Of a DNA stretch of 64,000 nt, positions 43,169-54,767 are shown one piece after another (within the stretch, counting starts at the first letter, position 1; every line of letters starts with the position of its first letter). The position numbers were made by a program, and so were the translations under genes. The DNA is from Aphrocallistes beatrix (taxonomy: Eukaryota > Porifera > Hexactinellida > Sceptrulophora > Aphrocallistidae): the NCBI GenBank assembly GCA_963281255.1, contig OY725489.1:1488001-1552000 (forward strand), given 5' to 3'. The notes under the pieces are model-generated. The model made no database searches, had not been told where the DNA came from, and worked only from the letters and a program-made list of their open reading frames with translations.

Positions 43169-44611
43169 ATGAAGACGTTTCAAACAATTTTGTTGAAGAT
43201 CAAGGCTAAATTTGATAAACACCTTCACAACATAGTTGTATTGGGGTTTGCCTTTCACTTTATTTTCGTTGATTTCGCCACCACACAATCCCTCTCAGTT
43301 TCTGCATTGAAAACTTCCACACGAATTCCACTCAAGCACAAAACATCTTAATTCAAAACATCGGGTACTACGCATTACTATTCCTGTATGCATTCTTCAC
43401 AGTTTCAAATGTCATTGCACCTTCAGTGATAAGACTGATCGGTTCAAAGACTTCCCTATTTATAGCCGCGATCACGTACGTTGCATTCGCGGCTGCCTAC
43501 ATATACCTCCTGGTGTACACTCTCTACATCACGGCCGCTTTAATCGGCATAGGAGCGGCACTCTTATGGACAGCGGAGGGTCAGATACTGCTGGAGAATT
43601 CAGATGAAAGAACTATTGACAGAAATAGTGGTATATTCTTAGCATTCATGACTTCGAATTTCGTTATTGGCAATTTGTTCGTTTTCTTATACTTAGGAGA
43701 TTCTGTGGACATCACTGCTTTTGATCGCTACATAATTTTCTCAGTCCTCAGTTTCATTGGAATGATCGGCGTCCTTTTAATTCTATTAATTCTTCCAAAT
43801 AAACAGACCGACTCGGGATAAGAAGATAAGAAAATAAGGAATTTAAAGTCGATAATAGTGGAATTCTTGAAAGGCCTTCTAGATGTGTTACGTTTGTTTC
43901 TACGTGTCAAAACGTGGTTACTGATACCGATGTTTTACAGTTAGCGGACTGATGCTAAATCTCTACGCCGGGGGAGTGTATGCTACCTGTTTCGGCAACA
44001 TATTGGCTCCTGGATTTAGAGTGCGTTACGCAGCTCTTTCTTTACTCTTGTCCGGGGTTGGGGGGATGTTTGGGAGTATTTGTTTTGCAATTAACGGTCG
44101 CTTGTCTAAGCGACTCACTCAAAAAACTATATTTCTACTAGTTGTGATAGTGTGCTCAATTGCAATTATTCTGATTTACTACCTCGCAATTGTAACTTCC
44201 CATAGACACCTCACAACGCTCTGTTAACTGATGGGACACTGATAAAACCTTCCAATCTCATCCTTGCACTGTCTTGCTCTGTCCTTTTAGGGGTCGCAGA
44301 TTCGAATTGTAAGTCTCTAATTTATTCAATAATAGCTTCTACTTATGTGAAGTCAATGAGTGCTGCTATAATGGGTGTCTACAAATTGTTTGAATCTATC
44401 GCGTTAATGCTCGGATTCTTTTACAATCCATTATTGAATCTGTATTGGCAACTTTTGATTGTGGAGATAATGATGACACTCTCATTCATTGGATTTGTGT
44501 CGAGCTGTTAACGGGAATGACCAGGAAAAAGAATGCACTGGAGGACTCTCAGATTCAATTACAAGCGATGCCGCAAGAAGATATCGCTAAATTTATAATA
44601 TCGTATTCTTA
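43169..44611 (+). pseudogene. UNC-93-like major facilitator superfamily transporter, decayed
   Basis: Pieces in order encode hydrophobic helices typical of the UNC-93 family. NIGYYALLFLYAFFTVSN (about 43360) is followed by SVIRLIGSKTSLFI, then ALIGIGAALLWTAEGQILLE (43532-43591; the A-x-LWTxQG-like motif of the family). Next comes a second half with VGGMFGSICFAINGRLSKR (about 44059) and VADSNCKSLIYSI (about 44292). Family members are membrane proteins of about 450 residues with some 11-12 helices; several regulate potassium channels or traffic receptors. The frame shifts near 43310, meets a stop at 43819 and shifts again near 43938 and about 44215. These look like decay, not introns, since the pieces join without splice sites. 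A first methionine at 43169 is plausible. Confidence 0.75.
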
Positions 44612-45420
44612 ATTGTGTGTTAATAATACAGTCTACGTAGTTAGTCTATCATTAAGTTAAGTGTACTATATAGTGATATTTAATTTCTTTTTTCTTTAAT
44701 TCAGGATTTCTTTTGAATTATAAGGAAGCACAAATAAACTATAATTGTATATTAAATTAAATTCATAATATATTTAAAAGCTAGAAATACCTTTACAGGC
44801 AAAATCCTTAAGTATCCTCTATCCCATATTCCCATGGAGCTATGTGCCAATATAATAGTATAAGATGCCCCGTGGGACTGTTGAGACGTGACGTAACGTT
44901 TCAAGGGAGGGCGAATAATTAAAATGTGACAGATGGAGAAGAGGGGGGATGGGTGGGATTTTTTCGTTACGTAGCGAATTATATCAATTAAAATTGTATG
45001 ATAATACTGTGGTATTTCAGTGTCGAAACACACGGTGGTTATTAAATTTCAGTCACAATTCTTTACAAATAGTTTATTTAAAATTGTGTTGTAATTGAAA
45101 ATATATCAGGAAACCACGTCATCTAATGTCTTGTACTTGCAGATTTAAAAAATTCGTCTTCAAGTTTCCATCTTCAGTGCTTCATATCGTTTTAATAAAC
45201 TTTTTTTTGAATGTATATACAGCTTCGAGTTCAGCATCACACCAGTTAAGACCTCGTAAACTATTATGCAACTTTTCCATCCGCCTCTATCTGCCCTCTC
45301 TTCCCATCTCCTAACTGTGTTCTGATCGGTGCACTGTTTGTCACGTCGCGTCTCTACTTCATGTGCTCTCTGCTTCAGTCTGATACCCTCCTCTTCATAG
45401 GTCTTGAACTGAATTTTTCA
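44612..45420. other. no recognised gene; one transposon-like phrase
   Basis: About 44885-44985 has a GTGACGTAACGTTTC...TTCGTTACGTAGC layout with a GA/GGGG-rich middle, reminiscent of an inverted-end MITE. The rest is AT-rich. Confidence 0.4.
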
Positions 45421-45599
45421 CGGGCATGCCTAATTTCCGGGACGGGACGAGTCAAGATGCCTAATCTCCGGGACGGGACAGAAAAAGCACCTAATTTCCG
45501 GAACGGGACGGGTTAAGATGCCTAATTTCCGGGACGGGACGGGTTAAGATACCTAATTTCCGGGACGATCCCGCCCCGTCCTGGAAATTAGACATGCCC
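45421..45599. mobile_element. MITE with CTAATTTCCGGGACGGGAC units
   Basis: Left end GGGCATGCCTAATTTCC and inverted right end GGGCATGTCTAATTTCC. Between them about five units of some 33 bases. A weaker relative (TCCGTAAATTAGGTATGTCC) lies near 48960-49075. Confidence 0.7.
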
Positions 45600-45819
45600 A
45601 TTTTTCACTCATTCACAATGTGATATTATCCTGTTAGAGCTTTTGTCAGTCGAGTCTGCAGCTATGTTTCCAATTCTTTGCGTTCTCTGGACCATAGAAA
45701 GTGCTGCCTCATGCCTGTACGTTAGAGTTCATAAATTGCAGGAATATACCACTTAATTAATAGTACAACATTAATTAGGACATAAACTTTGGTTTATTAG
45801 ATTGGAGACCAGTGATTAG

Positions 45820-46246
45820 CAGTGGCGTAGCCAGACCTTCAGTTTTCTCTGGGCACACCTGGGGCCTGTACTGTTTATTATATTTGAGCTTTAAACCTTT
45901 AAAAATATTAACTTTATTTAACCTTCCTTTTTTAGTATCAAATTTAATGTCGAGTTAAAACAAACAAATTGATGTAAATAGTGAATAGTATTTATTTATG
46001 GATGATAGACAAGGGTGAAATCAAGTGATTTTAAGTGATAGTCAACTACTGAGTAATGGAATAGGGTAGTTGACTCGTGTCACAACTGCTGAACGTATTC
46101 AAATTATTTTGTTTTTCACTGCAGTATGCAGATTATGTTTGGTATTTTTTCTCAATAGCCTAGGAGGTGCACAGGCATCGCTAACCGGGGCCTCGGCTGT
46201 GCCAGCCGGGGCCCGGCCCTGGCGGCCCCCCCTGGCTACGCCACTG
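45820..46246. mobile_element. hAT-type MITE
   Basis: Ends CAGTGGCGTAGCCAGA and, inverted, CAGTGGCGTAGCCAGG. Flanks GTGATTAG (45812-45819) and GTGATTAA (46247-46254) agree in 7 of 8 bases. The right third is very GC-rich (GGGGCC phrases). Confidence 0.85.
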
Positions 46247-46259
46247 GTGATTAATGCAA

Positions 46260-46790
46260 CCTGGAGCCCACGGATAATTTTGTATCGTTAATGAGAGGGT
46301 TCACATAATGTAGAAAGATTGCAATAGATCGCTGCAATATAGCAAAACCACTGAGACATTTAATTAATTCTAATCTAAATCATTACATCAGATAGGATAA
46401 ACACATTGCTAGGAGCGGCATCTGACTGTGTGGTGTCTCGATGGAGAACAATACACAATTTCTTGCTTCCCTTGCTATCTTCTCCGTTCTCTTCTTACTC
46501 CATGAATTATGATGGTAATAATCCATCTTTCGTTCACAAGCCAGATGCGCGCTAATACTAATATGCAAAAGAAACAAACAGACAAATATAAGAGGGACTT
46601 CATTTTACAAATACTGGTTTCAACATTTCATTGGTTGCATTGCAGCTACACTAGTCACCTCGATACTGAGGTTGCGATGGGTGACGCACCCCGGCTATGC
46701 CGGGCCCCTTGCAAGATCCCGGACCCTGGGTTATTTCCCCCTCTCGCCGGCCTAGTTCACCATTTACGATTCAACTATTTTGAAGTGACA
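46260..46790. other. spacer with a GC-rich transposon-like stretch
   Basis: About 46630-46745 (phrases GGTGACGCACCCCGGC and CCCCTCTCGCCGG) looks like a transposon terminus, without a partner. Otherwise nothing recognised. Confidence 0.35.
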
Positions 46791-46794
46791 AGAC

Positions 46795-48901
46795 ATGGCT
46801 ACTCCTAATGATGTAGTGGAGAATGACAGATTCCTGAAACACGTAAGTAGATTGAGAGAGGAAATAAAAAGTTCTTCAGAGCTCATCAGGTGCTTGGAGA
46901 GAGAGAGAGGCTGAACTGCTATCAGAATTATATCCGCTACTGGAGCGATACAGAGGAGATAGTGTTCCCGAGCAGATTGAGGAATTAAATCAACCCAAAG
47001 AGATGCAGCTAGCGGCAGCAAAAGAAACAAAAGCAAATATTTAGTGATGTAGTAAGACGTTTCAGAGTTGGAGTATCGTGTTAAGAAGATAAAGGAAGAT
47101 TGAGAGAAGGAGAGAGCTAGCATGAGGAGAGTAGAGTTGGAGTGGGATGCAGAGCTAGAAGTGAGATTGAGTGAGTTAGGAATGATTAGGGTGAGTGCTC
47201 TTCGGGAATATAAAGAACTAGAAAACCCAGTAATGGCAACTGATACACTCAGTAATGAGATATGCCAATCAGCTGAAGTGTTTCGTTATCCTCGTTCAAA
47301 TGCTACTCATCCTGAAACAAATAACGATTATATTTGCGCAAGGGCGTAGCCAGGATTCCGGATTGGGGGTGTCCTGAGCGAGCGAAGCGAGCTGTAATCG
47401 GGGGTCTGGGGGCTTGGCCCCCAGCGAAATTTTTAAAATTACTGTAACTAACGACAAATTTTGTAGTATGAGAAACTCTTTACAGTAGCCTCTATCCACT
47501 AACAATGAAACACTTTCAATATTCGGTTAGACCAAATACTATTTGGCAAATAGCTGATATTCGGTTGGAAACCGAATACCAGTATTCGTATTCGGTTGGA
47601 GTAACCGAATATTATCAGTATTCATCAGGCTTTCATCCAGGTGTACTGGGCTCGCCTAGAGGCGCGTATTTGATCTCATGAATCATAATTAGGCATATGA
47701 TTTTTGGGGTTAGGCGCGCGGCATACGTATCACATCTCGACGTAGACTCTGTCGCATCTGTAGTCTCACTTTCTTTGTTGGGTGGTTGTTCATGCAGGCA
47801 CTGAATCACTGCATTGGACTGCAGTCTACAATAGGCGGATCAGGAGCAGAAACTGGGAGAGCGCATTCACTTTCAGCTTCCACACTAAAATAGTGCAACA
47901 TAGTGCATTGCCGCTTGGCTTCACTCATAGTTACAATGCAAGCAATATTTAGTTAGCATAACATTCCACAAAAATATTAACGAACAGCTGCAATATTAAA
48001 TAAACATTTAATTAACTGGAAAGATAAGATAGTAATAAGTAACAGACATCAAACAAGTATTAGTAGACCCTATGTATGTTTTTGAGGTGCTTTTGAAGCG
48101 GTAGTGGTCCTCCGTTCCTGACAAAAAATTCAGTCTGCCAGGATTGGGGGGGGCCTAGGCCACCCAGGACCCCCCCCCTCCCTACGCCACTGTATTTGCG
48201 AAGGTCTGAATGATCATGTCCAAGTCTTTACAAAATATTTGCAGTTCTTATTCGATTTCAGTGAAGAGATTTACTCTCCAACTGATATGTGTATCAGTAA
48301 CAACTCAGTGTATGTTACACAGGCTGAAAGTCATTGTCTGAATGAGTACACTGCACTGAAGGGAAATTCTTGAAGTCAGTCGGTAATTGGGGGAAGAAAA
48401 AACGACGAAAAAACGAATTTCTCTTCCCTCGTGGTGTTGCTTTCTAAAGATAAAATAATTTAGGTACGTGACCTTGATAATAATAGAATCCAATGTTTGA
48501 ATATGGACTTCATATTCAATCCAATTATTTCGGATATCATTAAACCGCTCGACGTCAAACTAACAGCGGAGGAAATAGTATGTCGTGCTGGCAAAAGGAG
48601 ATCATTACATTCGTTACTACAACTACACTCATCAGCTGATTAGAAAGTTAATTCCAAGTGATGAAATACATGTGATAGGACCTAATTTCTTCTGCATGGA
48701 TAATCAAGGCTATATTTACATGAGTGATGAGTTTGCCTGCTGTGTTTGCATTTTTACTAACAGCGGAGAATTGATAGATTTGACCAGGAGGGTCCTGGGA
48801 AGGGAAGGTTATTTAGTGCGGCAGGGATAGCTATCGATTCCCAATCCAGGATAATCGTTGCATCTCTAAATCCTAATTACTGTGTAAACATTTTCGATTG
48901 A
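46795..48901 (+). pseudogene. coiled-coil / NHL-repeat protein, decayed and split by a hAT element
   Basis: It starts MATPNDVVENDRFLKHVSRL (46795) and continues as a charged coiled coil (RLREEIKSSSELIRCLERER, then LLSELYPLLERYRGDSV). NHL-type repeats follow: EVFRYPRSNATHPETNN, then NDHVQVFTKYLQFLFDFSEE, then MCISNNSVYVTQAESHCLNEY, later NNRIQCLNMDF, and at the end SQSRIIVASLNPNYCVNIF. NHL repeats form beta-propellers that bind RNA or protein, often in TRIM-type E3 ligases; no RING or B-box is seen here. The reading frame has an early stop near 46912, further stops near 47042 and 48371, and shifts further on. A hAT element interrupts it at 47339-48192, its duplication falling inside codons. 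The family resembles large NHL families I recall from sponges. Confidence 0.7.
47339..48192. mobile_element. hAT-type element inside the NHL gene
   Basis: Ends CAAGGGCGTAGCCAGG and CCTACGCCACTG, with the perfect 8-bp duplication TATTTGCG (47331-47338 and 48193-48200). It encodes no transposase. Both ends are rich in G or C runs. Confidence 0.9.
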
Positions 48902-49264
48902 ATTTGTATCATTTATTCTTAGCTTTATTTGGTCAACTTTAGCTGTGTAGATTCATAATTTACGGAACATTCAGTAAATTAGACATTAACAATATCTGGA
49001 ATGGGATATTCCGTAAAATAGGTATTTAAAATTCCGGAACCGTTCCGTCAAATTCCGTAAATTAGGTATGTCCACCTATGTACTAAACAGTGATGTCTGG
49101 ATAAGCACACGGAAATAATTTTTCACAAAAAGTCCCCATTGATCTTTTTTAAAAAAAATGCGCTGAAAATTTCTATTTAAAATTTGATTAATAAAAAATA
49201 TTATACCGCCGTTCTAGTATTACTGTATATAAATATAAATAATTTATTCATTGAAAAAAACTTC

Positions 49265-49382
49265 AGCTACGGCCATACCATGTTGGTAACACCAGTTCTC
49301 GTCCGATCACTGAAGTTAAGCAACATTGGGCCAGGATAGTACCACGATCGGAGACGGCGCGGGAACACCTGGTGCAGTAGCT
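49265..49382 (+). rRNA. 5S ribosomal RNA gene
   Basis: 118 bases with 5S landmarks in order: AGCTACGGCCATACC at the start, GTCCGATCACTGAAG, the box-A region AGTTAAGCAACATTGGGCC, GGAGAC, and box-C-like GGGAACACCTGGTGC, ending GTAGCT, which pairs with the first bases to close helix I. Five T residues follow immediately, as a polymerase III stop. Only one copy is in the window, on its own among transposons. It could be a lone functional gene or a dispersed copy. A 5S-derived SINE is less likely because of the T run directly after the gene. Confidence 0.9.
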
Positions 49383-49690
49383 TTTTGATGTTTTCTCAAA
49401 AGTTCATAAAAAATCTAGACCTAGAATATGTTATCTCATAGCCTACTTCAATAAGGCCTTTTCACTGAACAATTTTCCATGGTACCAGGGATAAGATAAA
49501 GTGGATTTTCTTACGCACCCATAATATGAATAAATAATTTTTGTTCCAAATCTAGTTCATCATTTGTTTGATGCGCATAACTATATGAAACTAGTCTACG
49601 TTCAATAAATTATATATCAATGTTATTGCTATTTTCTTTCTCTGCTATATGGTTCCTTTTTACTTTTACGTTGTACGTATTTGTTCTTGA

Positions 49691-51045
49691 ATGTTAGCTC
49701 TCAACTGTTTCTATACATATAAGGATGCGCCACGTAGCAAAGGGGCAATGGGGAGGCGGGATGGACCTACAAGGAAGTATCCAGCAAGCCAATTTCCTAA
49801 GAAGGGTCGGTGCTTTATTTGCGACTCGGACAGGCACTTTATGGCCCAATGCCCGGAACGGCACTGTGCGAAATGTGGCGAAAGAGGACACGAGGTCCGC
49901 TATTGCCCACATACACAGTCGAAGAGGGGTATTTCAGGCCACGACGCAGCATGGTGTTGTACATGAGACGGCCGTTGTGGTACCAGTTAAATGGAACGGC
50001 AAACCCATCAATGTAATGATGGACACAGGGGCGGATCCTTCGGTGGTGGACAGAGGCACCGTACAAAAGATGAATATCCCTTACAGCACAAAGTACAGTC
50101 AAGTGTATGGGCTAGGGCGGACAGCGCTTGCGGTCTGTGGTACTGCCTGCGTGGCGATAGATGTGGGGGATGGTCGACCACTAGAACACGAAATCGAAGT
50201 ACTCGATACTAACAATAGGGTGGTTATATTGGGGCGAAGGTTCCGATTGGGAAAACATGAGAGTTAGGCTAGGTGGTTGTTGGAAAACCTCTTTAGCTGC
50301 GGCACGCGGGGGATACACGGCGACTAGAGCAGAAATTATGCAGACTGAGATGGGAAAGGAGGGAGATAGCTTGGAGGCCAGGTTCGATATAAACCCGAAA
50401 CTATCACCGCGAGAAGAGACAGCCATACGCAAGGTGCTGTCGAGATGGAAAGACGTTTTCGCGGAGAACCCGAAGAGCCCGCGCGAAATTGGAACCGCGG
50501 AACACGTTATCACTCTTCTGGATGAGCGGCCGATCAGAATCCGGCCGTTGCGTGTTTCTCCGGAAATTGAAGCGGAGGTATCCAAGCAGATAGATGAAAT
50601 GCTCGAGAATGGGATCATACGTCCCTCTTCTTCCTCTTGGGCGAGTCGGGTGATCTTAGTGAAGAAAAAGGACGGGACTCATCGATTTGCCGTAGATTAC
50701 CGGGATCTCAACGATGTGACGAAGCGAGATGCCTATCCGATGCCGGATCCCCGAGATGTTTTCGATCGTATGGGAGGGGCAACTGTATTCTCTACACTGG
50801 ATGGAGCATCCGCATACTGGAGCATGCCTGTGAAGGAAAAGCATAGGGAGTTCACTGCGTTTGTTTCAACGCGCGGCCAGTTTGAATTCAACCGCATGCC
50901 TTTTGGATTGTCAAACTCACAGGCTACCTATCAGCGAGCGGTAGACCAGGCTCTATGAGGGTGTCCGAATGTACAGGCATTTGTTGATGACACATGTGTC
51001 CGCTCGCCCAGTTTCGATACGCACCTGGAGCATTTGGATGATGCT
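49691..51045 (+). mobile_element. Ty3-type LTR retroelement fossil, partial
   Basis: Parts: CCHC zinc knuckles (about 49.83-49.91 kb), aspartic protease (about 49.95-50.25 kb) and the first half of reverse transcriptase (about 50.5-51.04 kb). RNase H, integrase and LTRs are absent. About two or three breaks. GC-rich compared with its surroundings. It is a different lineage from the fossils at 11.9 and 32.9 kb. Confidence 0.85.
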
Positions 51046-51049
51046 CAGT

Positions 51050-51260
51050 TGGCTATTCTAAAAATTGAGGATGAAGAATGTGAGGATTGGGCTTTTGAGT
51101 GTACTGATTGCTGTATTGACGGAAAAGATATGCTACGTTGTATTTTAATGACTTCAAGTAACTGTTTACTCAACAACAAGGCCAAGAATATTACTTCTAC
51201 CACCTCTTGTCCCAAAGATACTCAAAGGAAGATACTTAAACTTACCTCTAATTAATATAT
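51050..51260 (+). other. short unrecognised open frame after the fossil
   Basis: The frame continues from the fossil into sequence not typical of RT: AILKIEDEECEDWAFECTDC, then CIDGKDMLRC. The spaced cysteines faintly recall the finger of the Ginger-like gene at 22.4 kb. Between 51260 and 51880 only AT-rich DNA and a few 'caagct' phrases (51480-51560) are seen. Confidence 0.3.
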
Positions 51261-51894
51261 GTATATATATACACCTATATATTTATGTAGTATTCCTTGT
51301 CCGTCAACTAAATTATGCCAGCAGTCAGTAATATCATTATTGTGGGGTAGAGGATGTATAATTACACGATATTAAATATATCAAAATGATATTGTGTTAA
51401 ATTTCATTGTATTAAAAACTCGACTTTATCTTATCCCTGGTCTAAAGTAGTGAAATGGCCTGTATGTAGTAGGCTATGGTCAAGCCTATCTCAAGCTAAG
51501 TCAAGTCTGTCTCTCAAGCTAAATCGAGCCTATCTCAAGCTAAGCCAAGCCATAGTCTGCCATCAAGAAGTAGAAGTCCGTCTCATTAGTACTTCTCGAA
51601 ATCCAATGTTTATTTTGTATTTATGAGCTTAATATTTATATTATGTTATATTTGTTTTTTCCTGAATAAAAATAATTACAAAGATCAAACATGTCTTGAC
51701 AATTAATGGTCATATTTGTGAGTGGGTCACTTAAAATGCTTAATTAATCATATATAACGTATAAAGGATGAATGTAAATTTGAATATACTAAGCAATCCC
51801 TGGTCAAAAAAAAATAGTGACTGCCATTGCCTTATGTATAGAATGCTATGACTACACCTATTTGGCTTACTGCTAAGAAAAATATACGTGTGGA

Positions 51895-52533
51895 TGAATA
51901 AATTGGGAATTACTTGCACAAAATGAATTGCACCTACAAACGCTCGATTAGGACTACTCCATACAAAATCATGTTTGGAAGAGAGAGTGTGCTTATATTA
52001 ATCTACTCAAATTAATTCAGTTTGATTCAGTTGAGGAGGAAATCACACCAAGTGAAGATGAACATTCGCTAAGTGATGTTGAAGATAGAGATTATTTGAC
52101 TGATTTTGATGTATCTAATTTCGAGAACAAAAGAAAAGTATCACAGAATATAGCCCGAGAAAGCATTCTTCGTGAACAAACTATTCAAAAGCGTATTTTT
52201 GTTGCAAAGGTTCAGCACAAGAGGTATATTTAAGATTATAATATACATCTTTTACATTCTCTTATATACAATTTAACCAGTTTATTGTTGATAGGTATAA
52301 AATTGAAGAAAATGATCAATTTATCATCAGAAACAAACCCAAAGAAAAGAAAATACCGGGTACAAAAAGTCAACCAAAATATCTAGGACCTTTTACAGCA
52401 GAAAGAGTAACACCTACTTGCATTGAATATACTCCTAACAAAATTGACAAACGCAAAACGAAGAAAATAACAACTCATCTTGCTAAAAAGTATTTTTCAA
52501 AGGAAAAGGTTATTACGAATTCTACAATTTAAC
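51895..52533 (+). pseudogene. C-terminal piece of a Ginger-type integrase, with an intron
   Basis: It starts around LHLQTLD/NCTYKRSIRTTPYKIMFGRE, the helix that follows the DDE core in Ginger and KRBA2 integrases, with frame damage near 51990. An acidic linker follows (VEEEITPSEDEHSLSDVEDR). A 71-base GT-AG intron fits 52224-52294 and joins HK-R-YKIEEN in frame. The end has KYLGPFTAERVTPTCIEY, an SH3/GPY-F-like integrase tail, and stops at 52531-52533. The catalytic core is absent. Confidence 0.6.
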
Positions 52534-53616
52534 TGGGGATGTTTAATAGTACTTATGCAAATCAAATATCATTGATAGAATAAGACAGATCTCCGAAAAT
52601 AACAGGTCCCTACGAAATCGCAATCACAAAACAAACATCACTCTGAAAAATAATCATCATCAACAACAATGATCGAAACCATAAAAACGATAATCTACTA
52701 ATCAACACTTGGGTAAAAGTAGCATAGAGATAGAATATCCATGGTTTGGGTGGAAATAGCATATGGGTGAAAATAGCATGAAACAGGCCTTATGTACATA
52801 GTGCTATGGTCGGACTATATATCGGATTGTTCAGCAAATATTAGTCCTCCTAAATTAACTTTTCAAATCATTAGTGATATTTATTGCATTCCTATTACAT
52901 AGCAACAACAGCATTGCACTGTTTGTGTTTAGTCTGTCTGCGGTCAAATATACAACATACTTATAATTCCTAATGCACATATCAATTGTAGAATGTTGTA
53001 AGAATCAGTGATATTATAGAGGAAGGTATAAAAGCATTTTCAAAATGGTAGAAATTGAGAGTTGTCAGGTCAATTTTATATTTTTCCAAAAGGCATAAAA
53101 TTTTGAGTTATATATAGAAAGCGATTACAGGTACAAAAATGTGAATAACTCAAAGAGAACAATGGAAACCAAATGAATTTTTATATATAACGAATTATGA
53201 CCATAAACAGTAAAATACCAAAAAATAAAACAGTTTCCAAATATACATTTTTGCTACGTCATAGTTCCGGTTTGCTTCCGGAGTTGGTTTCAGTTCCAGT
53301 TTTCACAAAGAAAAGGAACTCAAAACTTAATTTACTCATGTTTTTCGTATTCTCCATATTTAAAACCAATAGTATAGTAATTTATGAAAGAGTTTGATGA
53401 ATATTTATAGTTATTCGAGTTTAATATGGGATGGTGATTTTACCATTGTGAAAATCCTTGGTCAAACAGCAAAAATTCAAAATTTTGTGAAGTCAAAAAC
53501 AACAAGACCGATTGATCTGAAATTTTCACAAAAGTAAAGACATATCAGTGGCTTGTCGCACAGCAAATTTCAGACAAATCGGTTAATGGTGGTGAAATGG
53601 CAGGTATATATTTTTT
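52534..53616. other. no recognised gene
   Basis: AT-rich. Near 52735-52805 there are short same-sense repeats (gggtggaaatagcat, then gggtgaaaatagcat) and a CTATGG end-like phrase. A 66-codon frame at 53197-53397 has no family features. Confidence 0.4.
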
Positions 53617-54165
53617 AAATCCTATTATCAGAGACTTTTTTTTCAGCACTTAGTGTGATAACTCTTTACAAATTCAACATAGAAGCGAAAACTCAACGGT
53701 TTCTAATAGATCTCGAAGAATAGAACAAAATTAACAGACATATTTTTGATATTACGAATAAAAAGAGAATTATGAAAAAATAGTGTTAAAATTACTAAAA
53801 AAATTGCCATAAAAAAATTGCCATTTTACAAGGAAGAAATCGGACACAATATGCTTACAACCCTTCAGAAACTATTCTCAAATTCTTTCATCAATGGATG
53901 ATCTATCAAATGAACATACAGTTTTTTGAAATTTTGTAAATTGTTAAAAATTCACACTAAACAGCCGAGGAAATTTATTTTTAGTAATTTTGACACTATT
54001 TTTTTCATAATTCTCTTTTTATCCGCAATGTCAAAAATATGTCTGTTCGTTTTGTTCTACTCTTCGAGATCTATCAAAAACCGTTGAGTTTTCGCTTCTA
54101 TATTGAATTTGCAAAAAGTGATCATATTTATAAGTGCTAAAAAAATCTCCGATATTAGGATTTAA
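53617..54165. mobile_element. foldback element with 185-base arms
   Basis: The left arm (53617-53805) and right arm (53985-54165) are inverted copies. Facing phrases include TCGAAGAATAGAACAAAA against its near inverse and AAATCCTATTATCAGAGA against TCTCCGATATTAGGATTT. No coding capacity. Confidence 0.7.
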
Positions 54166-54767
54166 AAAAAAAGACCCCTCACAGACGGGATAGAAGTGTG
54201 CTTCCAAATTCCTGGGATGACATGTATTGTGTCATCATCTAATTAATTAACATAATTTTGTTGAGATATCTATCTATATTGAACACTTTATTGAACTATT
54301 ATTTATCTCAAACTATTAAAATTTGAGCCCTAATAGGCATTTAACATTAAAATTAGGCGATGATGACGCGACAAAAGTTTAATCGCAAATTGCTCAGAGG
54401 TCCTATGTCCGATGGATCTAGGAATTAAATAGGTTTTAGAGGGCCTCATATTTCACCAGTGTTACCAATCTCAAGTTTCTAGCTCTTCTAGTTTTTGTGC
54501 AATAAGCAAAATAATGAAATCACAACATGTTACGTAATGATGATGATTTAGCATATATTGAAAATCGTATGAGTAGATGCACATCTACATATATATCCGT
54601 AGCTTCACAAAAGATTTCAGGGCGATATCTTTCAAACTCTGTGCACCATTTATGGCAGGCTGGCCGGACACCAGCACTCATTTTAGTACTGTGCTATTAT
54701 ATTATTAGACTATAGATCCAATATAATAATATAGGAAGCACACTGAAAATATTTGTATTTAATTAAA
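54166..54767. other. no recognised gene
   Basis: AT-rich spacer. A 62-codon frame at 54527-54715 has no family features. Confidence 0.35.

Larger units (their letters stand above)
49437..51478. mobile_element. inverted-end element related to the CATAGCC family
   Basis: Left end CATAGCCTACTTCAATAAGG and, inverted, right end CATAGCCTACTACATACAGG; both continue to CCAGGGATAAGATAAAGT about 50 bases in. The 7-base flanks (GTTATCT and GTCAAGC) do not match, so an intact insertion is not shown. A Ty3-type fossil piece lies inside. Confidence 0.5.

Noticed and set aside
49265-49440. 5S-derived SINE
   Set aside because: A T-run stop directly follows the 5S part and no SINE body or tail was seen.
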